From positions 372,001-436,000 of the forward strand of contig NZ_JAINVU010000002.1 of NCBI RefSeq assembly GCF_019880555.1: DNA of 64,000 nt, read 5' to 3'. The stretch is from Hephaestia mangrovi (GTDB lineage Bacteria; Pseudomonadota; Alphaproteobacteria; Sphingomonadales; Sphingomonadaceae). Position 1 is the stretch's first letter. Each line of letters starts with the position of its first letter. The notes beneath the pieces are model-generated. The model was not told where the DNA came from, made no database searches, and saw nothing but the letters and a program-made list of their open reading frames with translations. Below, one piece after another: positions 43,606-53,453 of the stretch. Position numbers and translations under genes: made by a program.

Positions 43606-44784
43606 TCACACCGTCCGTGTCAATTCGCGCATCGCGTCGTCCAGGCCGTCCAACGTCAGGGGATACATGCGGTCGTTCATTAACTCGCGGATCAGGCGGG
43701 CCGATTGCGAATAGCCCCATTGCCCCTCGGGCACCGGATTGAGCCACACTGCCGCGGGATAGGTGTTGGTCAGCCGGTGCATCCAAACCGCGCCGGCTTC
43801 CTCGTTCATATGTTCGACCGAGCCGCCAGGATGGGTGATCTCATAGGGGCTCATCGATGCGTCGCCGACCAGCACCAGTTTGTAATCGTGGCCGTATTTG
43901 TGGAGTACGTCCCACATCGGCGTGCGCTCGGTGAAGCGGCGGCGGTTGTCCTTCCATACGCCCTCGTAGGGGCAGTTGTGGAAATAGAAGAATTCGAGAT
44001 TCTTGAACTCGCTCGTCGCCGCCGAGAACAGTTCCTCGCAGAGCTTGACGAACGGATCCATCGAGCCGCCGACGTCGAGGAACAGCAGCAGCTTGACCGC
44101 GTTGTGCCGCTCCGGCCGCATCCGGATGTCGAGCCAGCCCTGCCGCGCGGTGCCTTCGATCGTGGCATCGAGATCGAGCTCATCGGCAGCGCCTTCGCGG
44201 GCGAAACGGCGCAGGCGGCGCAGCGCCAGCTTGATGTTGCGCGTGCCGAGTTCACGCGTGCTGTCGAGGTTTTTGAACTCGCGCTGATCCCACACCTTGA
44301 GCGCGCGCTTGTGGACGCTCTCGCCACCGATGCGGACGCCTTCGGGGTTGTAGCCCGAATTGCCGAACGGACTGGTGCCGCCGGTGCCGATCCACTTGTT
44401 GCCGCCCTGGTGGCGCCCTTGTTGTTCCTCGAGCCGTTGCTTGAGCGTCTCCATGATCTCGTCCCACGAGCCCAGCGACTTGATCTGCTCCATTTCCTCG
44501 GGCGTCAGGAATTTCTCGGCGACAGCGCGCAGCCAGTCTTCGGGGATTTCGGCGGTCTGGGTGCCATAAGTGGTGGCCAGCCCCTTGAACACCTTGGCGA
44601 AGACCTGGTCGAACCGATCGAGCAGACCCTCGTCCTTCACATAGGTCGCGCGCGCGAGATAGTAGAAGTCTTCGGGCGTGCGGGCGATGACCTCACGATC
44701 GAGCGCCTCGAGCAGCGTAAGATGCTCCTTGAGGCTGGCAGGGATGCCGGCGGCGCGCAGTTCGTCGAGAAAATCAAGAAGCAT
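43606..44784 (-). CDS. VWA domain protein, CoxE-like (MoxR partner)
   Basis: A 392-residue cytoplasmic protein: helical N-terminal region (LLDFLDELRAAGIPASLKEH) followed by a von Willebrand A domain. The metal-ion-dependent adhesion motif is altered to LDVGGSMD (D237), where serine is usual at the third position. In this family the VWA protein works with a MoxR AAA+ ATPase in assembling or activating an enzyme or complex. The matching moxR lies about 5.6 kb away on the same strand. Follows the glycosyltransferase gene by 12 bases. Confidence 0.88.
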   Translation of the reverse strand: MLLDFLDELRAAGIPASLKEHLTLLEALDREVIARTPEDFYYLARATYVKDEGLLDRFDQVFAKVFKGLATTYGTQTAEIPEDWLRAVAEKFLTPEEMEQIKSLGSWDEIMETLKQRLEEQQGRHQGGNKWIGTGGTSPFGNSGYNPEGVRIGGESVHKRALKVWDQREFKNLDSTRELGTRNIKLALRRLRRFAREGAADELDLDATIEGTARQGWLDIRMRPERHNAVKLLLFLDVGGSMDPFVKLCEELFSAATSEFKNLEFFYFHNCPYEGVWKDNRRRFTERTPMWDVLHKYGHDYKLVLVGDASMSPYEITHPGGSVEHMNEEAGAVWMHRLTNTYPAAVWLNPVPEGQWGYSQSARLIRELMNDRMYPLTLDGLDDAMRELTRTV

Positions 44785-44796
44785 CGGGTGTCGTTC

Positions 44797-46194
44797 CTAA
44801 GGTGCGACGCGATGATACAGCCACCACTCCGTGCCGGACAGCCCCTCGGCGCGGCGCGAGGCGACGAGGCGATAGGTGCCGCAGCACAGTCGCTGGCTCG
44901 GTGGCTGGGCGGCGGGGTGGTCGCTGTCGAGCAACAGGAACGGGGCGGCGTCGCAGCTGGTGCCGGCGACGCGAACGCGATAACCGGCGGCGCGAGCGGC
45001 CCACTCGACGACGGGGACGAGGCGCTGGTCGGGGAGCATGAGCAAGGTTCCATGCGGCGCGAGCCTGCGCAATTCGGCAATGGCGACGGCGGGATCGGCG
45101 CGGCGATTGGCGATGATCGTTGCATCGAGCCGAGCTGAGCCGATCACGAAGAGTGCGGCCGGAAGGAGCGCGATCCAGCGGCGCTGCGTGGTGCCGAGCG
45201 TGTCGGCCGCAAGCAGTAGCAGTACCGTCATCGCGGATAGGTGATAGCGCGGGATCCCGGCGTTGCCGAGGCGGCACAGCGCGTACGCCACCGGACAGGC
45301 CAGGATGAGTATCACATAAAGCGAGGTGCGATGGCCATGCCGGCCTGATATGAGCAGAACCATCGCCGTGATGAACCCAAATAGCGCCGGCCATGCATTG
45401 AGCGCGGCGATGCCGAGTGTCCACCGCACGGCGCCGGCAATGCCGTCGATCCAGTCGCGCAGGTGAAACGGTTGGTAGCTGCCGATCGCGAAACCGTGCG
45501 GCGCCGCGCGGGCGGCGAGCAGCATGACAAGGAGGACCATTGCGCTGGCGGCAAGCGCGGGGCCGAGCGCGCGCAGGACGATGGCGAAGGCTGCACCGAA
45601 CCCGTGCCGTCGCCATAGGGTGATCCCGGCCCAGGCGGTCATCGCAAGCAGCGGCACGACCATCATCGCCTGGGCGAGCGTGCCGAGAAGCGCAAGGATG
45701 GCGAGACCGATCCACGGTGCGGGGCGGCTGCCGTCCTGGTCTAGCCAGCGGTCGACGAGCACCAGCATCGCGACGAAAGCGGCGACCATCGGTGCATAGC
45801 CGCGCGCTTCGCTGCCATAGGTGACGAGCATCGGCGAGATCGCGAAGGCGAGTGCTGCGAGCAGGCCTGATGCGGAGCTTCGGCGGAAGCCGAAAGCTGC
45901 GGCGAGCGGAATCGTCGCGGCGCCCGCGGCAATTGACAATGCGCGCTGCAGCATCGGCGGGGCATTGGCGCCGACGAGTTGCAGCCACAGCGTGTTGAGA
46001 ATGTGGTTGTTGTCGTGATTGATCCGCCAGATCACCCCGGCCGGGGTCACCGCTTCCTGTGCGAAGGTCGCCGACCAAGCCTCATCAAGCCACAGCGCGC
46101 CGCGCGCGGCCAAGATGCGCAACGAGAGCCCGAGCAGCGTCAGTGCGGCAACGGCGCACCAGAGATTCCGTTCGTGCTGAACTGGCCGAAGCAC
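44797..46194 (-). CDS. GT-C (GT39/ArnT-like) membrane glycosyltransferase
   Basis: A 465-residue protein with about 10-12 membrane helices. The first periplasmic loop holds ALWLDEAWS, the acidic DE motif of polyprenyl-phosphate-dependent GT-C enzymes of the ArnT/PMT type. It probably transfers a sugar from an undecaprenyl-phosphate carrier to a lipid or protein in the periplasm. The start is a GTG at 46194. The gene lies between the CocE-like hydrolase and the VWA gene on the same strand; a functional link is not apparent. Confidence 0.82.
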   Translation of the reverse strand: MLRPVQHERNLWCAVAALTLLGLSLRILAARGALWLDEAWSATFAQEAVTPAGVIWRINHDNNHILNTLWLQLVGANAPPMLQRALSIAAGAATIPLAAAFGFRRSSASGLLAALAFAISPMLVTYGSEARGYAPMVAAFVAMLVLVDRWLDQDGSRPAPWIGLAILALLGTLAQAMMVVPLLAMTAWAGITLWRRHGFGAAFAIVLRALGPALAASAMVLLVMLLAARAAPHGFAIGSYQPFHLRDWIDGIAGAVRWTLGIAALNAWPALFGFITAMVLLISGRHGHRTSLYVILILACPVAYALCRLGNAGIPRYHLSAMTVLLLLAADTLGTTQRRWIALLPAALFVIGSARLDATIIANRRADPAVAIAELRRLAPHGTLLMLPDQRLVPVVEWAARAAGYRVRVAGTSCDAAPFLLLDSDHPAAQPPSQRLCCGTYRLVASRRAEGLSGTEWWLYHRVAP

Positions 46195-46261
46195 GATCAG
46201 CTCTCACCGCTCGGCAATCGGCTCTCGCCAGCCGCAGGCTGAACGGAGAGGCGGGTCACCG

Positions 46262-48175
46262 TCACTGCTGTACCGGCACCACCGGCAATTCGATCGCACT
46301 GGCGCGAGCGGGATCGTGGAACACGGTGATCGTCGCCTTCCTGTAGTCGACCGGCTTGGCATCGAAGATGTTGGGCACGAAGGTCTGCGGGTTGCGATCG
46401 TATAGCGGGAACCAGCTCGATTGCACCTGCACCATGATGCGGTGTCCGGGCAGGAAGACGTGGTTCACGTTGGGCAGCGCGAACTTGTAGGCGAGCGGGG
46501 TGTCGGGCGTGATCGGCTGCGGGTTGGAGTAACCGTTGCGATACCGCCCGCGGAAGATGTCCATCGCCACGCCGAGCTGATAGCCGCCCATCTCCTTTTT
46601 CTGCGGATATTCGCCGGGATAGACGTCGATCAGCTTGACCACGAAATCGCCATCGCTTCCGGTCGTTGCGGCAATCAGGTCGACCATTGGCGCGCCCGAG
46701 ACGGCAATCGGCTTGTCGAGCGGCTTGGTTTCATAAGTCAGCACATCGGTGCGATCGGAAAATGGGCGCTGATCGTCGACCAGCCATTGGCGCCACGTCG
46801 AGCCCTCCGCATAAGTCGAGAGAATCGGGCGGATGCGATAGGGGACGGGCTTGGCCGGGTCCGAGATATAGGAATCCGCCGGTGTATCGGCCGGGACATC
46901 GAAGCCGAGCCCGAAATCGCCGTGGAGATACAGCGGCGTCATCGCCGTCGCGCAGCCGCTGGCGCAGGCGACCGGCCAATGATCGAGCTTCTGCCAAGTG
47001 TCGCTGCCCGTCTGATAGGCGAGCACCGGCGGCAGGTCGGCGGCTGGCGCGCCGGGCTTCAATTGCGCGTCGAGGAAGGGCAGCAGCACCTTCTGGCGGA
47101 ACCAGAGCGCGGTATCCGAATGGAAATCGAGCGGGCCGAGATGCTCGCCATTGCCGGCCCATTGGCCATGATACCACGGACCGAGCACAAGGTGATCGAG
47201 GTTGTTCGTATCGTGCGGCTTGGTCGCCTCATAGGCGGCGACGGCGCCGTACATGTCCTCCTGGTCCCATTGCCCGGCGACCCACAGCGTCGGCACCGTC
47301 TGTGGCTGCTTGGCAAGGATGTCCTCGAGTGCCTGTGCCTTCCAGAAATCGTCGTACGAGGGATGATCGTGTAGCTTGTTGACGAAACCAAGCTGATCGA
47401 GACCGCGGCTCTTGACGAAGCCCGACGCTGAGCCCGCTTTCAGGAACGTATCGTAATCGTCATAGGTGTCGCGCCAGACGTCGCCGGCCGAACCCTTCAC
47501 CGAATCCTGGCCGTAATAATAATCATAGCCGATCAGCCGGAACGCGCCGCCGTGGAAATCGTCGTCGCCCATCCAGGTGTTGATGACCGGATCAGCGGGG
47601 ACAGCAGCCTTGAGCGCGGGGTGCGGGTTCACCAGCGCCATCGCCACCAACATGCCGTCGTAGCTGGTACCGATCATGCCAACGCGGCCGTTCGACTGCT
47701 TCACGTTCTTTACCAGCCAGTCGATCGAGTCCCAGGCATCGGTCGAGTGATCGACCTTGGTGGGATTGTCGGGGCCGCGCAGCGGGCGCTCGTTCACATA
47801 TTCGCCCTCGGAGCCATATTTGCCGCGAACGTCCTGATAGACGCGGATATAACCATGATCGAGGAACATCGCGTCGGACGGGCGCACGGCCATATCGGCG
47901 AACGGCACGTCGTCCTTGACCGCGCCCTCGGCATCATAGGGGGTGCGTTCCAGCAGGATGGGAGCGTCTTGCGTTCCCTTCTTCATGATGATGACGGTGT
48001 GCAGCTTGACTCCATCGCGCATCGGAATGTCGACGACGCGGCGGACGTAATCGAAGCTCTGGTCCGCCGGGGTGAAATGCGCCGGCATGTCGGCAGGAAA
48101 ATGCTGTGCGATTCCCGCGCTCCCGAGCATCGCCGCCGCCATCGCAACTGCAACGCCCAACCTCGGTTTACGCAT
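46262..48175 (-). CDS. CocE/NonD family hydrolase (alpha-amino-acid ester hydrolase-like)
   Basis: A 637-residue exported alpha/beta hydrolase with C-terminal jelly-roll domain (X-Pro dipeptidyl-peptidase C-terminal type). The nucleophile is S171 in MIGTSYDG; acid and base candidates are in [10 protein letters not shown] and [10 protein letters not shown]. The block [19 protein letters not shown] matches alpha-amino-acid ester hydrolases, which act on amino-acyl esters and beta-lactam side chains. A signal peptide ([16 protein letters not shown]) sends it to the periplasm. The ATG has GGGAGGG closely upstream. Confidence 0.9.
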   Translation of the reverse strand: MRKPRLGVAVAMAAAMLGSAGIAQHFPADMPAHFTPADQSFDYVRRVVDIPMRDGVKLHTVIIMKKGTQDAPILLERTPYDAEGAVKDDVPFADMAVRPSDAMFLDHGYIRVYQDVRGKYGSEGEYVNERPLRGPDNPTKVDHSTDAWDSIDWLVKNVKQSNGRVGMIGTSYDGMLVAMALVNPHPALKAAVPADPVINTWMGDDDFHGGAFRLIGYDYYYGQDSVKGSAGDVWRDTYDDYDTFLKAGSASGFVKSRGLDQLGFVNKLHDHPSYDDFWKAQALEDILAKQPQTVPTLWVAGQWDQEDMYGAVAAYEATKPHDTNNLDHLVLGPWYHGQWAGNGEHLGPLDFHSDTALWFRQKVLLPFLDAQLKPGAPAADLPPVLAYQTGSDTWQKLDHWPVACASGCATAMTPLYLHGDFGLGFDVPADTPADSYISDPAKPVPYRIRPILSTYAEGSTWRQWLVDDQRPFSDRTDVLTYETKPLDKPIAVSGAPMVDLIAATTGSDGDFVVKLIDVYPGEYPQKKEMGGYQLGVAMDIFRGRYRNGYSNPQPITPDTPLAYKFALPNVNHVFLPGHRIMVQVQSSWFPLYDRNPQTFVPNIFDAKPVDYRKATITVFHDPARASAIELPVVPVQQ

Positions 48176-48303
48176 ATGCCCTCCCGCCTAGTTGTAATCT
48201 GACTGCCACAAGCGGGCGCGGGCGAACAGGTGCGAATTGCTGCGGCGTACGGCTCGTTAACCAATTGAGATTAGACATGCGGGGAACAGGGCGAGGGGTC
48301 GCT

Positions 48304-49710
48304 ATGGGGTTCGAAGCAACGGTCAGCCATCCGGCGGACAGCATTCCGGCAATTGCCGAGGCATGCGGTCGATTCGCCGTCGAATGCAGCGACGTTGCCG
48401 GATTCGTCGCCAGCGCGAGCGAGCAGATCGCACGACAGACCGAGTTGCTGCGCGCGATCGAGGCTTCGTCAGCCGACGTCCTTGCCGATCAGAACGAGGT
48501 GGCCGAAGCAACGGCCGATGCGCACAATTTCGCGGCGCGCGCCAAGGCCGAACTTGCGCAGAGCAACGACGTGATCCGCGGCGCGATTACGGTATTCGGT
48601 GACCTTACCGAAACCGTGCTGGCGCTCGGACCGCGGATGGCCGCGCTGGCCGAGGCGTTGCAGCGCGTGCGGACCGTATCGCAGACCATCGAAGGGATCG
48701 CGGCGCAGACCCACCTGTTGGCGCTCAACGCGACGATCGAAGCGGCGCGGGCAGGGGACGCCGGACGCGGCTTCGCGGTCGTCGCAGCCGAGGTGAAGAA
48801 ACTTGCCACCGACACGCACCGGGCGACCGCGGAAATTGCCGGAACGGTCGCATCGCTGAACGGTGAGGCGCAAGGCATCGGCGCGGAAATCGCCACCGGC
48901 GTTGCGCGCGGTGAGGCGGCGCGCGACCGAGTCGAGATGATCCAGTGCGCGATCGGGGATGTCGTCGAACTGGTCGGTCGGCTCGACGACAAGACCGACA
49001 GCATCGCCGGGCGCGCCGCTTCGATGCGCGCGGGGCTCGGTGAAGTGCGCGGCGGGCTGGCCAGCTTCACGCGGATTGCCGGCGAGGCGACCGTACGGCT
49101 CGCGAGCGCGCGCGATCGGCTTGATGGTCTCGAGGAACGCTCGAACGAGGTTCTCGATATCGTGGCGCACAGCGGGGCGGAAACGCCCGACAGCCGGTTC
49201 GTGCGGCTGGCGATCGAGGGAATGACCGACGTTCGCGAGGCCATCGACGCCGCGATCGCGGGGGGCGAGGTGAGCGCGGACATCGTGTTCGACCGCGACT
49301 ACCGGCTGATCGAAGGCAGCAATCCCGAGCAGTTCACGACGCGGTTCGTCACGGCGGCTGACCGGCTTGTACGGCCGATCATCGATCGCGTGGCGGCCAC
49401 GGACCGGAAGATCATCGCTGCCGCAATCGTCGACATGAATGGCTGGCTACCCACGCATTGCACCGAATTCAGCCAGCCGCAGCGACCGGACGACACCGAG
49501 TGGAACCAGGCCAATTGCCGCAACCTGCGTAATCTGATGGACGCGCCGACCCGCGCCGCGCTCGGGCGCGAAACCTTCTCGCTCTACACCTATCGGCAGG
49601 AACTCGGCGACGAAACCTATCGCGCGGTCAAGAGCGTGTTCGTCCCGCTGCATTTCCGCGGGCGGCGCTGGGGGAATTTCGAGCTTGCCTATATCGACGG
49701 CGCCGCCTGA
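48304..49710 (+). CDS. Soluble methyl-accepting chemotaxis-type signalling protein
   Basis: A 468-residue protein without membrane segments. The MCP signalling hairpin is clear ([20 protein letters not shown], then [17 protein letters not shown]). Coiled coils flank it. The C-terminal 150 residues form a separate domain with [20 protein letters not shown], a pattern like that seen in sensory (Cache-like) domains, so sensing seems to be at the C-terminal, cytoplasmic end. It could control a chemosensory array or another CheA pathway. The start at 48304 follows GCGAGGGG; earlier in-frame starts reach into the divergent hydrolase gene. Confidence 0.88.
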   Translation: MGFEATVSHPADSIPAIAEACGRFAVECSDVAGFVASASEQIARQTELLRAIEASSADVLADQNEVAEATADAHNFAARAKAELAQSNDVIRGAITVFGDLTETVLALGPRMAALAEALQRVRTVSQTIEGIAAQTHLLALNATIEAARAGDAGRGFAVVAAEVKKLATDTHRATAEIAGTVASLNGEAQGIGAEIATGVARGEAARDRVEMIQCAIGDVVELVGRLDDKTDSIAGRAASMRAGLGEVRGGLASFTRIAGEATVRLASARDRLDGLEERSNEVLDIVAHSGAETPDSRFVRLAIEGMTDVREAIDAAIAGGEVSADIVFDRDYRLIEGSNPEQFTTRFVTAADRLVRPIIDRVAATDRKIIAAAIVDMNGWLPTHCTEFSQPQRPDDTEWNQANCRNLRNLMDAPTRAALGRETFSLYTYRQELGDETYRAVKSVFVPLHFRGRRWGNFELAYIDGAA

Positions 49711-49728
49711 TCGGCCGCCACCAGCAAT

Positions 49729-50328
49729 TCAGCCGTTGGGATCGTGCCAGCTCGGCGCATACGCATCGATCAGCGCGCCGACATAATCCGGGTTGCGGCC
49801 CGTGAGTTCAGGGGCGGCGTGCGCTTTCGCAACCGCATCGGGCGCATCTTTTGCCGGCGTACCATAGATGAAGCCATAGATCGGGTAGGTCGAGCTGCCG
49901 AGCCCGTCCATGTCCTTGTACCAGACGCGGACTTCGCTCCAGTCGTTATTCTTCGAAACGTCGAACAAGGTAACGTCCTGCTCGGCATGGCCGCGCTCGC
50001 CATCGATTTTCGACCAATTGGCCTGGGTGATGAGCGCGACCCGCTTGTCGACAATGCGGCTGATCACGCCGACATGGCCGAGCGGCAATCGGCTGGTCTT
50101 GGCGAAGACGATCACCGCGCCGACACGCGGTTCGTGGCCGCGCTGATATCGATCCTTGGCCTGGCCCCACCATGTCCAAGCATCGCCATAGATCTGGATG
50201 CCCGAGGCGGCTCGCGCGAAGGGCACGCATTGCCCGACATAATCGAGCAGAGATGCCGCGCTCACCGGTATCGGCGTCACTGCGGCAGCCAGCGCGGCAA
50301 GCGCGATATGAAGCGGGGGGAACTTCAT
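49729..50328 (-). CDS. Exported CHAP-domain amidase/peptidase
   Basis: A 199-residue protein with signal peptide (LHIALAALAAAVTPIPVSA) and a CHAP domain: catalytic C34 in VGQCVPFAR and H85 in PLGHVGVIS, with a W in QANWSK. CHAP enzymes cut peptidoglycan peptide or amide bonds, so it probably acts on the cell wall in the periplasm. The ATG at 50328 was chosen over a GTG three codons earlier. Upstream is an AT-rich stretch (50360-50400) that may hold its promoter. Confidence 0.88.
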   Translation of the reverse strand: MKFPPLHIALAALAAAVTPIPVSAASLLDYVGQCVPFARAASGIQIYGDAWTWWGQAKDRYQRGHEPRVGAVIVFAKTSRLPLGHVGVISRIVDKRVALITQANWSKIDGERGHAEQDVTLFDVSKNNDWSEVRVWYKDMDGLGSSTYPIYGFIYGTPAKDAPDAVAKAHAAPELTGRNPDYVGALIDAYAPSWHDPNG

Positions 50329-50427
50329 GCCCCGCACCTTGCCGCGCGCGCGTCACGAAGTGGTTAGCGAACATGGTTAATTTCGATTAATCCGGCCAAA
50401 AATTGCCGAACCGTGCCGTAAGAACGG

Positions 50428-51288
50428 TCAATTCTTGCCGCTTAGCCGCCGCGCCATGAAGGCAAGCCGTTCGAACAGCATGACGTCCTGCTCGTTCTTG
50501 AGAAGGGCGCCGTGCAGCGGCGGGATAGCCTTGGATGGGTCGCGATTCTGCAGAACGTCGAGCGGCATGTCCTCGTGAAGAAGCAGTTTCAGCCAGTCGA
50601 TCAACTCGCTGGTCGAGGGCTTCTTCTTGAGACCGGGCACCTCTCGAATGTCATAGAAGATGTCCATTGCGCGGGAGACGAGCAGCTTCTGGATGCCGGG
50701 GAAGTGGACGTCGACGATTGCCTGCATCGTCTCGCGATCGGGGAACTTGATGTAATGGAAGAAGCAGCGGCGCAGGAAGGCGTCGGGCAATTCCTTCTCG
50801 TTATTCGAGGTGATGACGACGATCGGGCGCTCGGCAGCGCGGATCGTTTCGCCGGTTTCGTAGACGTGGAATTCCATCCGATCGAGCTCCTGCAGGAGAT
50901 CGTTGGGGAATTCGATATCGGCCTTGTCGATCTCGTCGATCAGCAGCACCGGGGTCTCGGGCGCGGTGAACGCCTCCCAGAGCTTGCCGCGGCGGATATA
51001 GTTGGAAATGTCGTGGACGCGCGGATCGCCGAGCTGGCCGTCGCGCAGCCGGGCGACGGCATCATATTCATACAGGCCCTGATGCGCCTTGGTGGTCGAC
51101 TTGACGTTCCATTCGATCAGCGGTGCGCCGACCGCGTCGGCGATTTCCTGCGCCAGCACCGTCTTGCCGGTGCCGGGTTCGCCCTTGACCAGCAACGGGC
51201 GGCGGAGCGTGACGGCGGCGTTGACCGCGACCTTGAGATCATCGGTAGCGACATAGTTTGGCGTGCCTTCGAACCGCTGCATACCCAT
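50428..51288 (-). CDS. MoxR-family AAA+ ATPase
   Basis: A 286-residue AAA+ ATPase: start MQRFEGTPNYVATDDL, Walker A GEPGTGKT (36-43), Walker B LLIDEID and sensor NNEKELPDAFLRRC. MoxR proteins act as chaperones with a VWA partner; the CoxE-like VWA protein at 43606-44784 is the likely partner. The frame opens 39 codons earlier, but the N terminus at 51288 (or 51282) matches the family. The preceding gene on this strand is an unknown protein, 64 bases upstream. Confidence 0.93.
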   Translation of the reverse strand: MGMQRFEGTPNYVATDDLKVAVNAAVTLRRPLLVKGEPGTGKTVLAQEIADAVGAPLIEWNVKSTTKAHQGLYEYDAVARLRDGQLGDPRVHDISNYIRRGKLWEAFTAPETPVLLIDEIDKADIEFPNDLLQELDRMEFHVYETGETIRAAERPIVVITSNNEKELPDAFLRRCFFHYIKFPDRETMQAIVDVHFPGIQKLLVSRAMDIFYDIREVPGLKKKPSTSELIDWLKLLLHEDMPLDVLQNRDPSKAIPPLHGALLKNEQDVMLFERLAFMARRLSGKN

Positions 51289-51352
51289 CCCGATCGTTTC
51301 GAATATCGGGTTTGGACATAGGGCTATCGAGCCCCGTCGCGCAAGCGATGCG

Positions 51353-52018
51353 TTACTGATCGTCTCGGGCGCTGCGGCGCGCGTCGAGCAGATCCCATAG
51401 CGCACGGTGCTGGGCGAGCACCTGCTGCGCGCCGAAGGTCATTGCCCGTTCGATACCTGGCGACGTGGAGAGCGCCGCGACCAGCGACATGGTGTCGGCG
51501 TCGAGCGGCAAGCCGAGCCAGGCGGGGAGAACGCCGAAGCGAAGCGCCGCGGCATCAAGCATCGTGCGGATCGCGCGCCAGTCGAGCACGAGCGCGATGG
51601 AGGCGCCGATCGCGCAGCCGGTGCGAGCGGATTGGGCAAGCATCTCCAAAGCGTGCCGTTGCGCCAAGATTGCGGCTTCGGTTTCGGCTTGGCCGGGGGT
51701 TGAGGGTAGCGGGCCGGCGGCGGCGGTGAGCTGCGCCAGATAGCCGCGCTCGACGGTGAAGGCCTGGGCGGCCTCGGCAAGCCAGGCTTCCGCGACGTCA
51801 TCGTCATTCGATGCTATGGCGTGGTCAATCGCGCCGGGATGGCGGCCATGGAGCATGCACAAAGCGTGGATCGCATCAGCAACGTCGCGGATCGACGCGC
51901 TCGACTCGGCCAGCGCGCGCGCAACAGGGTGCGCGCCGCTGCCGTCGGCCGCGACGAGGGCTGCGATCGTGCCCAGATTGCCGTCGAGATGCGAGGCTTG
52001 TGCCATGCCGAACGCCAT
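51353..52018 (-). CDS. Uncharacterised alanine-rich helical protein
   Basis: A 221-residue protein, mostly helical, rich in Ala, Leu and Asp, without signal peptide or membrane segment. It contains repeated acidic/aromatic blocks (VADAIHALCMLHGRHPGAID; VAEAWLAEAAQAFTVERGYL). I do not recognise the family with certainty. It precedes moxR on the same strand and may be co-transcribed. The ATG at 52018 was taken (GAAGAAAG before it); the frame is open to 52060. Confidence 0.65.
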   Translation of the reverse strand: MAFGMAQASHLDGNLGTIAALVAADGSGAHPVARALAESSASIRDVADAIHALCMLHGRHPGAIDHAIASNDDDVAEAWLAEAAQAFTVERGYLAQLTAAAGPLPSTPGQAETEAAILAQRHALEMLAQSARTGCAIGASIALVLDWRAIRTMLDAAALRFGVLPAWLGLPLDADTMSLVAALSTSPGIERAMTFGAQQVLAQHRALWDLLDARRSARDDQ

Positions 52019-52134
52019 CTTTCTTCGCTCTGCTCCAATGGATCGGGCGGCGATCGCCACCGGTCCTCCGGCTTGTCGGCGCTTTTCTATACCGAAGCAC
52101 GTAAAGACGTGGTGAAGATGCGGTTAAGTCCGTT

Positions 52135-53031
52135 TCAACCGTTCTCGGCGGGGTCGTCGCCGACCAGAATCGCCGCTACGCCATTGGGCGCGACTCCGCG
52201 CCGCAGCAGGCTGAGGCCGATGCGCACCGGGCGGCTGCCGGCCCGGTTCACCGGCATCATTGCTGATACGCCGCGCGGCGCGCCGTCTGCGATCACCGCT
52301 TCGATCGCCTCGGCAACGGCGACGCGCGAACCGACCTCGAACAGCGTGACGAAGCGCACGCTGGCCAGCGTTTCCACGGCGATGCCCGTGAGCGCGGCGA
52401 GCGAGGGCGTTGGCGATTCGAGATAACCGCGCAGGTTGATCCGCGCGGCAGCGGCGTCCTCTACGGCGGCGAGCGCCTGATCGAGCGCGCGAACGTGGCT
52501 CGTGGCATCCTTTCGTTCTTCCTCCAGCGTTACGTCATGGGCGAACAGGGCGGCACCCCTCGCCCAAGGCTGAATCGTCATTGACAAAAGGCGGTTCGAC
52601 CGGCGTGACGAAACGATTTCGATCGTTTCGGCAGCACCCCGGGCAATAACGCGTGCGGCGGTTTCGACGAGGAAGTCGGTGGCCGGTCCCGGTGCCAATT
52701 GCGCCAGCGGGATGCCCGTATCGTTGCCGATGCTGAAATATTGCCTTGCCGCCGCGCTGGTGCGGGCGATCGCGAGTGCAGCGTCGACGATGACGACGAT
52801 GTCGCCGATCGTATCGAGCAGCGTGTCGCCGATATCCTCTTCAGGGCGGGATGGTGCGCACATCGCTTCCATCAATTCGACCGAGGTGAGGGCAAGGCGC
52901 GCGCGGCCGCGATGAAGGATATAGACGGGCGCGCGGGCGGCGCGTTCCTGCCACAGGCCGAATTGCCGGACGAGGGCGGAAGCGGTGACCGTCTGGGCGT
53001 CGCCGGCGGCGGGGTGAAGATGCTCTGTCAT
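52135..53031 (-). CDS. Phd/YefM-like N-terminal domain fused to PAS-type sensory region
   Basis: A 298-residue protein. Residues about 12-58 (TASALVRQFGLWQERAARAP then VYILHRGRARLALTSVELM) match the fold of Phd/YefM antitoxins, which bind DNA as dimers. This is followed by a PAS-like domain (LLDTIGDIVVIVDAALAIAR ... ISIGND-type region) and a second PAS-like segment after a helix rich in alanine. No toxin gene is beside it. A DNA-binding sensor is the simplest reading, but function is unproven. The ATG at 53031 is preferred to an earlier frame start at 53067. Confidence 0.65.
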   Translation of the reverse strand: MTEHLHPAAGDAQTVTASALVRQFGLWQERAARAPVYILHRGRARLALTSVELMEAMCAPSRPEEDIGDTLLDTIGDIVVIVDAALAIARTSAAARQYFSIGNDTGIPLAQLAPGPATDFLVETAARVIARGAAETIEIVSSRRSNRLLSMTIQPWARGAALFAHDVTLEEERKDATSHVRALDQALAAVEDAAAARINLRGYLESPTPSLAALTGIAVETLASVRFVTLFEVGSRVAVAEAIEAVIADGAPRGVSAMMPVNRAGSRPVRIGLSLLRRGVAPNGVAAILVGDDPAENG

Positions 53032-53453
53032 ACATGGGGTGTGCGCTTGGTGACTCCGCCGCCTCAACAGATGCTGGAACCGATTTGGAGGCGAGTGCGG
53101 CGACAGGCCGGTCGCGATCCTTGCGAGAAAACAACCGATCCGGATTAATTAACCAGCGTCAGTGTCGCAGCAGTTGTGGATGCGGCGCATGGAATGCGTA
53201 ATCGAGCATTGGCGACACGAAGGCCTATCGCAAGGGTTGGCGCGCTAAACCTTTCCCTGCAAGTCGGAGGTACGAGAATCCCCAAGCCGCCTCCGCAATC
53301 CGGTCTCTCCCATGGTCCAGCGGAGAGCACCCCGGCCCCGGCAAGAGACTGGTCCTCTCTCGTCGGGGCCATTTCGTTGTAGCGGTATGGCGTGGCAGCT
53401 TGCGCGCCGCCTCTTATAGCGGCAGGCTGCGCCGCATACGGGGAGGAAATCGC
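53032..53453. other. Gene-free region with a long hairpin
   Basis: About 420 bases between the divergent Phd-PAS and M28 genes without a credible gene. At 53334-53370 the arms GGCCCCGGCAAGAGA and TCTCTCGTCGGGGCC pair with one mismatch and one G-T pair around a short loop, then ATTTCGTTG. An AT-rich stretch (TTAATTAA, near 53146) may carry the Phd-PAS promoter. The hairpin could be a terminator of a small RNA running from about 53250, or a leader structure; no RNA family was recognised. Confidence 0.45.

Noticed and set aside
53245..53370. A tRNA or known small RNA upstream of the M28 gene
   Set aside because: No T-arm, acceptor stem or signature of SRP RNA, 6S RNA or tmRNA could be found; kept only as an unexplained hairpin.
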